A DNA stretch of 12,733 bases from Dunaliella salina. Lineage: Eukaryota; Chlorophyta; Chlorophyceae; Chlamydomonadales; Dunaliellaceae. The number at the start of each line of letters is the position of its first letter. Position 1 is the stretch's first letter. The translations under genes were made by a program, and so were the position numbers. Of this stretch, positions 7,241-12,733 are shown in pieces. The stretch is taken from positions 1 to 12,733 of the forward strand of contig MU071200.1 of NCBI GenBank assembly GCA_002284615.2. The letters run 5' to 3'. Under the pieces are notes generated by a model. That model was not told the origin of the DNA and made no database searches. It saw only the letters and a program-made list of their open reading frames with translations.

Positions 7241-7960
7241 TTGAGGCATATAAAAGTAGGATATCAAGGCATAAATACAACAAAATTGTATAATAGGTAT
7301 AGGTATGTATATGGAGAAGAAACTGTAGTGTATGCCTTTCCTGTTAAGAATAACGATATTAAGAAGGAATTCAAAGAACATTTTGATGATAATTGCATGA
7401 TGGTGCGAGGGGAATTATTTGACAGAAGGCTCTTTTACGAGTATTATGATTTTTTGCTTGAAAAAACGGATTAATTTCCTTTGATATTGGATAATAATAC
7501 TGAGAGTTATGCAAAAGTAGTTGAAGTAATCTCAAGTAAGCAGAACTTACTCCATGAGACCAACAATGTATCAAATGAAGATGTAGATTGTTTTAAAGAA
7601 GATGAAGTTGAAAAGTTGAGTATATTTTGCATGATAACTTCAAGTAATATGGATGGAATTTTATTTGCAACAACATCCAAAGGAGCACTTGATGTTGTAA
7701 ACAAATTTAAGAGATATTATGGAGACGAGAGTGAGGTGTATTATGTGAACATTCCCATTTGCAACGGTGGAAAATGCAAGGACTTCATAGCTAATATGAG
7801 GAACAAATTCAAATCTTATGTTCTAATGAGTAACTTGTTTCAAAAAGATAAACTCTCAGATTTCATTAATGAAGTAAAACAAAATAATAAGAATGAATTG
7901 TGGCATGCAAAAGTCCCCCTTAAATTATATAGGATCCCAGAATATGATCCAAATCGTTAA
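7241..7960 (+). pseudogene. T5orf172/GIY-YIG-like gene, second and third domain copies, internal stop
   Basis: One reading frame holds copy two (HIKVGYQG, LYNRYRYVYGEE, VVYAFPVK, GELFDRRLF), then TAA at 7472-7474, then the rest (7475-7960). The TAA sits where both relatives have Glu codon GAA (EKTDEFPLILD at 3440-3470, EKIDEFPFILD near 7180). A single G-to-T change thus made a nonsense codon. From about 7622 a diverged third copy is visible: IFCMITSSNMDG, FKRYYGDESEVYYVN, LFQKDKLSDFINEV. The ending WHAKVPLKL matches the paralogue near 3815. After the stop at 7960 the same frame reads NNPKLKMRRDVKF, resembling the paralogue's tail, so this stop may be secondary too. Two separate proteins, or readthrough, are less likely alternatives. 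Confidence 0.6.
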
Positions 7961-8107
7961 GGGATGAAAAATAACCCCAAATTAAAAATGAGACGTGACG
8001 TCAAATTTGAGCCAGTGCGAGTTTGAGTTTTTTTAAAAGAAGATGGTTCCTAATGAAGATACAATATGTGTTGGATTTGCAAAGGGTCCCCAAAATCCTT
8101 GAGACCA
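7961..8107. other. Intergenic region after the triple-domain gene
   Basis: It holds the possible coding tail noted for the gene ending at 7960 and an 11-nt near-palindrome GACGTGACGTC at 7992-8002. A 19-codon frame from ATG 8042 is not convincing as a gene. Confidence 0.3.
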
Positions 8108-8370
8108 TTTGTATGTAGGCAAATAAGAAAGGGAATATGAATGTCCAAATAATAATAGGATGCATACAAAACATCATTCAAGTGAACAGTTTAATTAATA
8201 TAAAAAGAGGCTTTTGTATGTAATCAAATAAGAAAAGGGAATATGAAGGTCCAAATAACATTAGGATGCATACAAAACATCATTCAAGTGAACAGTATAA
8301 TTAATATAAAAAGAGGCTTTTGTATGTAAGCAAATAAGAAAGGGAATATGAATGTCCAAATAATATTAAG
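8108..8370. repeat. 105-bp tandem repeat, about 2.5 copies
   Basis: TTTGTATGTA(G/A)(G/T)CAAATAAGAAA starts at 8108, 8213 and 8319, giving periods of 105 and 106 bp. Each unit continues through GGGAATATGAA, GTCCAAATAA, GGATGCATACAAAACATCAT, TCAAGTGAACAGT and AATATAAAAAGAGGC. The third copy stops after CCAAATAATATTAAGAT. The copies are nearly identical and unrelated in sequence to family B despite the equal length. Confidence 0.9.
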
Positions 8371-8710
8371 ATTCTAGGGATTGTGTGTGGGAATACATTT
8401 TTACAAAAATTGCACACCCTAGATTGAAAGGAAAGTTTAAATTACATTACAATCCCTAGACTAAAAGGGAAGTTAAATATTTATGAGGTCTTAGTTTGGG
8501 AGTGAATGGTTTAAAGCAATCTTTTGATGTTCCAAATATAAAAGAAGGAATTTCAAAGTATAGATGGTATATCAATTGTTAGGCTTATGGGATTTTAAAA
8601 AGAAGAAAAGCTTTCAAATCAATCCAGATAGATGATATATAAACTAATGTGGTTCCCAACGCCCTTGAGGGACTTGTAAAGTTTGCTGTCGCTCTAATGA
8701 AAATACATGA
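8370..8710. repeat. Segmental duplication, copy 2, with family A repeats
   Basis: Partner of 2160-2470. Two family A boxes (CACCCTAGATTGAAAGGAAA, ATCCCTAGACTAAAAGGGAA) are followed by TTAGTTTGGGAGTGAATGG, TTTCAAAGTATAGATGG, AAAGCTTTCAAATCAATCC, GATAGATGATATA and a family C core, AACGCCCTTGAGGGACTTG. Copy 2 has a second family A box that copy 1 lacks at this place. Confidence 0.65.
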
Positions 8711-9060
8711 AAATACAGCGCCTTTGTGTTTTTCTAATTGTTGAAAGAAGTTTTAATATAGAAATCTAAATAGATGATGTATCAAGTATTGGGATACCCA
8801 ACGCCCCCTGAAGGACATTTAAAGTTCGCCGCCTTTGCGGTCAAGGCCAACAGAGTTGGCGTTCGCGAAGCTAGCCTTCAGGTCGCGAAGGGTTCGCTGT
8901 CGCTCTAATGATAATAAAGCGCCCTTAGTATTTTCCAATAACAAAAAGAGTTGTTGTAAATAACTCTAGATAAATCAACTATTGGGATATTCAACGCCCT
9001 TGAGGGACTTGTAATTTTCGTTGTTGCTCACGGCGCCCTTGTAATTTTCTAATTGTTTAA
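8624..9060. repeat. Cluster of family C palindromic elements
   Basis: At least three successive copies of the AACGCCC(T/C)(T/C)TGA(G/A)GGAC core, near 8658, 8800 and 8994. They alternate with partial GC boxes (GCTGTCGCTCTAATG, TTGTTGCTCACGGCGCCCTTG) and flanks such as TTTTCTAATTGTTGAAAGAAG and TATCAAGTATTGGGATACCC. TTGGGA on the left against TTCCAA on the right gives imperfect terminal inverted repeats. That layout resembles non-autonomous palindromic elements; no transposase is present. Confidence 0.75.
8829..8889. repeat. GC-rich cluster of three hairpins
   Basis: Inside one family C copy lies an unusually GC-rich insert with three adjacent stems. They are CCGC/GCGG (8829-8832 with 8837-8840), GCCAAC/GTTGGC (8846-8851 with 8855-8860, loop AGA) and TTCGCGA/TCGCGAA (8862-8868 with 8883-8889, 14-nt loop). 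A GCTGTCGCTC box follows. Base composition contrasts sharply with all surrounding DNA. Confidence 0.75.
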
Positions 9061-9341
9061 AGAAGATGTATCAGATAAATATAGATAAGAGAATACATAG
9101 ATCTTTTTTCAATCAATCATCAAGAAAATTTATAGGGTGTCTTGTAGGGAGCTTCGCGATCCATAACATAGATCAGATCACTCTAAATGCCTTAATATAC
9201 CCAAATCTCACCAATGATGCGTCCCATAAGGGTCAATATAGATAAATTCCAAATAAGGTTATGACTAAAGGGTGTTGATAGATGTTTCCAATTACAAGGT
9301 CATAAAAGAATGCAAAGGTGCAAAGTGTCCCCCATACTCCT
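8973..9341. repeat. Family D block, copy 1 (partner 12068-12424)
   Basis: It begins in a family C element and continues through TATAGATAAGAGAATACATA, GATCTTTTTTCAATCAA, ATCAGATCACTC, GGTTATGACTAAAGGGTGTT and GATAGATGTTT. It then runs through ACAAGGTCATAAAAGAA, GCAAAGGTGCAAAGTGTCCC and CCATA. The same order occurs at 12068-12424, with a diverged middle part (about 9140-9240). No convincing coding frame is present. Confidence 0.8.
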
Positions 9342-9524
9342 TCACTGTTGCTTAGAGCGCCAAATTGAAGAGTGCTACGCACAAAGGTATTAAAGTCATT
9401 CTTATGGGTAAATGCTTCTATTATCTTTTTTCTTAAAGAGGTTTTTATTTTTTAAAGAAATTCATACCATTTAAAGACATGCTAAGCATTTAAAAGGGTG
9501 TTGAGAAATGTCTATATTGAAAGT
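9342..9524. other. Leader region of the 9525 gene
   Basis: AT-rich, with T-rich and A-rich tracts (TTTTTATTTTTTAAAG) about 80 nt before the gene. It shows no family B-D repeat and no clear promoter motif. Confidence 0.3.
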
Positions 9525-9800
9525 ATGGAAAATACTCAATTTAGCTCTCATGAACTAGACCAAGCTACCAAGCATTGCTGTATGAGTAAAAAAAGATATG
9601 AGGAATTTAAAGAAATTGTAAACAAACTTGTTCATGATGATAAGGTTGCTGAAGAATTACTTGCTAGTTTGCATAGAATAACTAGATTTGATCCAAACAC
9701 TAAAATGTATGATGAGGCAGCCAAGAGGAGAATCACAAATTATAGAAAAAGACAAAAAGAAAACCAAAAGAATCAAAATAATTCTTTAAGTCAAGATTAA
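9525..9800 (+). CDS. Small basic protein (intact homologue of 6620)
   Basis: 91 residues, starting at ATG 9525 (MENTQFSSHELDQ); an in-frame GTG at 9498 would add nine residues but is less likely. Residues 21-25 (SKKRY), 54-62 (RFDPNTKMY) and the Lys/Arg/Asn/Gln-rich tail from 67 (KRRITNYRKRQKENQKNQ) align with the 6620 protein, without its ten-residue duplication. The acidic-helical middle followed by a basic tail suggests a small helical nucleic-acid or protein binder; this is a guess. A T5orf172-like gene follows on the same strand after a repeat array, as at 6620/6852. The frame is undamaged and conserved in a homologue, so it is a real gene. Confidence 0.7.
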   Translation: MENTQFSSHELDQATKHCCMSKKRYEEFKEIVNKLVHDDKVAEELLASLHRITRFDPNTKMYDEAAKRRITNYRKRQKENQKNQNNSLSQD

Positions 9801-9802
9801 AA

Positions 9803-10062
9803 ATACCAATAAATAAAGGGAGAATAAATTCCAATTACTTAAAGGCGCCCAAAGGTACTCTCCATACATCAATTCTTTTTATATTAACAGAATGTCTGCA
9901 ACCTTTGGGTCCAATAAGTTAAAGGAAAGACATTTTCAATTATTTAAAGACACCCAAAGGTACTCTTCATACATCAATTTTTTTTATAATAATAGAATGT
10001 CTACAACCTTTGGGTCCAATAAGTTAAAGGGAAGAGAATTTCCAATTACTTAAAGACATTTC
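9803..10062. repeat. Family B tandem array 2
   Basis: Begins inside a unit (CCAATAAATAAAGGGAGAAT, just after the 9525 gene), with ACCTTTGGGTCC boxes at 9901 and 10006 (105-bp period). The unit at 9901 pairs ACCTTTGGGT with a perfect ACCCAAAGGT at 9952-9961. The last copy is cut after CCAATTACTTAAAGACA and passes into family C. Confidence 0.85.
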
Positions 10063-10145
10063 TGTAGATAAATCTAGATAGATAATCTATCAAGTATTGG
10101 GCGCCCTTAATGAACTTGTAATGTTTGTTGTTGCTCACGATGCTT
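10063..10145. repeat. Family C palindromic element, diverged
   Basis: TAGATAGATAATCTATCAAG, TATTGGGCGCCCTTAATGAA, CTTGTAATGTTTGTTGTTGC and TCACGATGC match the family C order, with a deletion between TTGGG and CGCCC and a decayed GC hairpin. AT-rich leader follows to 10267. Confidence 0.65.
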
Positions 10146-10229
10146 TTTTTTCAACAAGTAAAAGGACTTTCATTAATAACCAAGCTGATTTAAAGGATGT
10201 GAGTAAATAATTGCCTCAAAAGGGTTGAA

Positions 10230-10237
10230 AAAATTGA
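10230..10237 (+). promoter_or_regulatory. Possible Mimivirus-type early promoter AAAATTGA
   Basis: An exact AAAATTGA octamer ends 30 nt before the ATG at 10268. This octamer is the established early-gene promoter of Mimivirus, usually somewhat further upstream. A second copy at 10772-10779 has no obvious start behind it, so chance in AT-rich DNA is quite possible. Confidence 0.3.
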
Positions 10238-10267
10238 AACACTTACACAACTATCAAGTTTTTAAAG

Positions 10268-10741
10268 ATGCACGAATCTTCAAATCATGATGAAAATTAT
10301 GAAACAAATAAGAAGTATGACCTTCATGATAAAGAGAGCAATACCTTAAAAGACTTTTCAAGGGATTCTTCAAAAGAAATAAAACAAAAGAAGCGTGACA
10401 TTTTCAATAAAGTGTACATAATTATTCCTTGGGAAGGTGTAGAGAGAGTAAAGATAGGTCATCATTGTGGGACAATAAGAGAGCTCAAAGATCGTTACAT
10501 AACAGCCTATGGAAAAAACCTAAAAATATTGTATTTTGCTTGTAACTCGCCTAGAATGTTGGAAAGGCTTGTCCATGTGAAATTTAAGGATTTTAATGCA
10601 TGTAATGAATTATACTTTATAGAAAAATTACAAGATTGTGTTGAATTTATCAAGGAACACAAATATCATTCTTTGGAAGAATTGGAGAAGACTTTGAAAA
10701 TTTTGAAAAACTACAAAGAATTGTTTGATCCTCTTTTATGA
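10268..10741 (+). CDS. T5orf172/MUG113-type GIY-YIG-like domain protein
   Basis: 157 residues. After a charged, probably disordered N-terminus (1-46) comes one domain: VYIII at 49-53, VKIG at 61-64, DRYITAYG at 75-82, ILYFAC at 87-92, LERLVHVKF at 98-106 and NELYFI at 113-118. The order YI - KIG - R - E..H - nELY is that of T5orf172/MUG113 domains, a GIY-YIG nuclease offshoot frequent in phage and giant-virus DNA-binding proteins. Arg76, Glu99 and His103 are the likely key residues. It is the only undamaged member here. The DNA around MHESSN matches that at 6620, where a shifted frame reads KDARIFK, so an older, longer N-terminus may have been lost. It stops at TGA 10739-10741; the frame stays open for another 68 codons. 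Activity is not demonstrable from sequence. Confidence 0.75.
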   Translation: MHESSNHDENYETNKKYDLHDKESNTLKDFSRDSSKEIKQKKRDIFNKVYIIIPWEGVERVKIGHHCGTIRELKDRYITAYGKNLKILYFACNSPRMLERLVHVKFKDFNACNELYFIEKLQDCVEFIKEHKYHSLEELEKTLKILKNYKELFDPLL

Positions 10742-11413
10742 AATTCATACAATCATTTAAAAAAGGAAAAAAAAATTGAACTAAGTAACCAATTCAAATC
10801 CAAAAGGTTTACAGATTTAATTAATACAAATTTGCCAAACAAGAAAGAAAGATTTGAAAATGACATGCACGCAGACTATTGTGCAAAAAGCAAATCTTTT
10901 AAGATTTGTTTGAACAGGCACTACACACTTCTCATCGAAGGTAAGTGACATTTTGGAAGGATATGATAGTTCATACAAGGATTATTTTTGTAAAGGAGAA
11001 ATAACACTTGAAAATGAGATATTTTGCAGAGGAGTAAAAAGATATGTTGAATCTTTGAGTGAATTAGCATTTGAAAATTTTCATCGGTGCTCAATAAAAG
11101 AAGGAAAAATTGTCAAGAATGAACTTATAGGATATGAAAATATCAGCGGAAAGAGACAAAAACAAACTTTTTTTCTCAATTGCTTTGTTAAAGGGTTGTT
11201 TTGGAATAAAATTAGGAAATAGTAAGATAAACAACAAAAATGGTCTTAAATATTTGACTGGAAACAAGTCATTTCTTGAAATAGATCAATGTAAAGACAT
11301 AAAACCGACCAATACTAATGTAACACATGGTCAGAAAATTCATACAATTGATTATATATGATAAAACTCCATTAACATGTGAAGACAATCGTAAAATAAA
11401 TTATGTATGTTGA
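10742..11413 (+). pseudogene. Unrecognised broken gene after the T5orf172-like gene
   Basis: Coding-like sequence runs through four frame segments. Frame 2 (10742-10948) has KSKRFTDLINTNLPNKKERF and HADYCAKSKSFKICLNRHYT. Frame 3 (about 10923-11222) has VSDILEGYDSSYKDYFCKG and RYVESLSELAFENFHRC. Frame 1 (11134-11361) has FFSIALLKGCFGIKLGN and KNGLKYLTGNKSFLEID. Frame 2 (11357-11413) has YDKTPLTCEDNRKINYVC. The segments follow each other with small overlaps, as in one gene of about 220 codons with three frame changes. No ATG precedes the first part until 10865. The first segment is in frame with the preceding gene across one TGA, so it may once have been that protein's C-terminal region. No family is recognised. 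Confidence 0.5.
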
Positions 11414-11439
11414 AGTGTTCTTTTGGGACTTGGATTTAG

Positions 11440-11800
11440 GTCAAATTAAACAAAGGGAGAACATTTTCCAATTACTTAAAGACGCCCAGAGGTACTCTCC
11501 ATACATCAATTCTTTTTATATTAATAGAATGTTTGCAACCTTTGGGTCCAATAAGTTAAAGGTAGGATAAAATTTAATTATTTAAAGACACCCAAAGGTA
11601 CCCTCCATACATCAATTCTTTTTATATTAATAGAATGTCTAAAACCTTTGGGTCCAATAAGTTAAAGGGAGAATAAATTTCCAATTACTTAAAGACGCCC
11701 AAAGGTACTCTCCATACATCAATTCTTTTTATATTAATAGAATGCAACCTTTGGGTCCAAAAAAATAAAGGGATATGTTTTCCAATTATTGCAAATAACT
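11440..11800. repeat. Family B tandem array 3 (three full units plus ends)
   Basis: ACCTTTGGGTCC boxes lie at 11538, 11644 and 11747 (periods 106 and 103), preceded by a part unit from AAATTAAACAAAGGGAGAAC. Partner boxes (A/G)CCCA(A/G)AGGTAC lie near 11484, 11588 and 11697. The array passes into family C by the same junction (AAAATAAAGGGATATGTTTT) as at 2896-2935. Confidence 0.85.
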
Positions 11801-12150
11801 TTAAATAGATAATAAATCAACTCTTGGGATACCCTACGCCCTTAAGGGACTTGTAATGTTCGCTCTCGCTCACAGCGGCCTTGTAATTTTCCAATTGTTT
11901 AAAGAAGATTTTGTAACTAAATCTAGATAGATAGATGATATCTGATATCAATTATTGAGATACCCAACGCCCTTGTGGGATTTGTAAAGTTCGCTGTCGC
12001 TCACAGCGGCCTTGATATTTTCCAATTGTTGAAAGAAGATTTAGTAGATAAGTTTAGAAAGATAGTATATCAATTATTGAGATACCCAACGCCCTTGAGG
12101 GACTTGTAATTTTCGCTGTCGCTCACGGCGCTCTTGTAATTTTCCAATTG
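11795..12150. repeat. Family C elements, three fullest copies
   Basis: Three successive copies with cores near 11836, 11966 and 12088. The middle one has a perfect stem CGCTGT (11992-11997) / ACAGCG (12003-12008) around loop CGCTC. Copies alternate AACGCCCTTG(A/T)GGGA(C/T)TTGTAA, TTCGCTGTCGCTCACAGCG and TTTTCCAATTGTT(G/T)AAAGAAG, with TAGATAGATGATAT spacers. This is the best region for deriving the consensus. Confidence 0.85.
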
Positions 12151-12424
12151 TTTAAAGAAGGTATATCAGATAAATATAGATAAGAGAATACATAGATCTT
12201 TTTTCAATCAACCATCAGGAAAATTTTTGTAGCGAAGGGTGTCCATAACATAAATCAGATCACTCCAAAGGCCATTATACATGTATATTACATTAATGTT
12301 GAATATAAGAAGGGTTAATATAGATAAAATACCAATAAGGTTATGACTAAAGGGTGTTGATAGATGTTTTCAATTACAAGGTCATAAAAGAACGCAAAGG
12401 TGCAAAGTGTCCCCCATATTCCTC
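12068..12424. repeat. Family D block, copy 2
   Basis: Partner of 8973-9341, with near-identical ends (TATAGATAAGAGAATACATA; GGTTATGACTAAAGGGTGTT; GTGCAAAGTGTCCCCCATA). The middle, about 12225-12330, is diverged. It follows directly from a family C copy, as the partner does. Confidence 0.8.
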
Positions 12425-12432
12425 TATGACCA

Positions 12433-12465
12433 GGGGTTTTGTTGTGGGTGTGGGGTTTTGTTGTG
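12433..12465 (+). repeat. G/T-rich doublet GGGGTTTTGTTGTG
   Basis: The 14-mer occurs at 12433-12446 and 12452-12465, separated by GGTGT. Three runs of three or four G lie on one strand. It follows the end of block D and precedes plain AT-rich DNA. Confidence 0.7.
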
Positions 12466-12532
12466 CCGATTATTAATAGGACTTTTATCAATAGCCAATT
12501 AATAATAGGAATTTTAACATTTTCTAGATTAA

Positions 12533-12733
12533 TATTTTTATTTTTTCCAACCTTTGATAGATAAATATAAGTTCATTAATCTTAAGAAGCAGCTCGTGGT
12601 TTTACATCATCTGAAAAAGAAATATCTTTCAGATTTTAAGATTGTTGCTGGTTGTATTGATGACATGAGTGGATGTGTTTCTAGGGCTTTTTTCATTCAC
12701 TAGAAGCACTTGCACACCTGCTGAAGGGGTTTC
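12533..12733 (+). pseudogene. Coding-like relic cut by the right edge
   Basis: An open stretch of 56 codons (12533-12703) includes NLKKQLVVLHHLKKKYLSDF and KIVAGCIDDMSGCVSRAFF. Near 12690-12700, at a six-T run, the coding character moves to another frame reading HSLEALAHLLKGF up to the window end. No start codon is evident and no family is recognised. It may be part of a longer gene to the right. Confidence 0.3.

Noticed and set aside
7472..7474. Programmed stop readthrough
   Set aside because: No readthrough context or structure is evident, and two relatives have a sense codon at the site; a nonsense mutation is simpler.
10772..10779. Second AAAATTGA as an early promoter
   Set aside because: It lies within an open coding-like frame with no start codon at a suitable distance, so it is probably chance.

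Overview
The window is strongly AT-rich DNA from a nucleocytoplasmic large DNA virus (giant virus) lineage. It is either a viral contig or giant-virus DNA residing in a eukaryotic genome. Three gene types point there: a herpesvirus-type origin-binding-protein helicase as found in Mimiviridae-like viruses, an ankyrin protein with the GHxDCLxxAHxxGCPWDE repeat style of giant viruses, and several T5orf172/MUG113-type GIY-YIG-like proteins. I see no bacterial operon structure, Shine-Dalgarno pattern, tRNA, rRNA or CRISPR array. The main alternative, an error-rich long-read assembly of a live virus, cannot be excluded from the sequence alone.

Layout. 1-1904 (+): origin-binding helicase broken by about six frame changes and cut by the left edge. 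1905-3151: dispersed and tandem repeats. 3152-3938 (+): broken T5orf172-like paralogue. 3939-4429: repeats. 4430-4935 (-): unrecognised broken gene, diverging from 5040-5470 (+), another unrecognised broken gene. 5385-6225 (-): broken ankyrin gene. 6479-6615 (+): gene relic. 6620-6874 (+): small basic protein. 6852-7960 (+): T5orf172-like gene with three successive domain copies, broken by a frameshift and an in-frame TAA. 7961-9524: long repeat region with a 105-bp tandem repeat, palindromic elements and a GC-rich hairpin cluster. 9525-9800 (+): intact homologue of the small basic protein. 9801-10267: repeat array. 10268-10741 (+): the one intact T5orf172-like protein. 10742-11413 (+): unrecognised broken gene. 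11414-12532: repeat array. 12533-12733: coding-like relic at the right edge.

Two themes stand out. First, an amplified gene family: small basic proteins followed by T5orf172-like proteins occur twice (6620/6852 and 9525/10268), and a third T5orf172-like paralogue stands at 3152. Second, a modular non-coding repeat system. A roughly 105-bp hairpin-bearing unit (family B) runs into a palindromic GC-cored element (family C), and twice C-type sequence continues into a roughly 360-bp block (family D). B/C arrays lie directly upstream of two of the three T5orf172-like loci. Only three reading frames look undamaged (6620-6874, 9525-9800, 10268-10741); every longer gene has single-base frame changes or stops.
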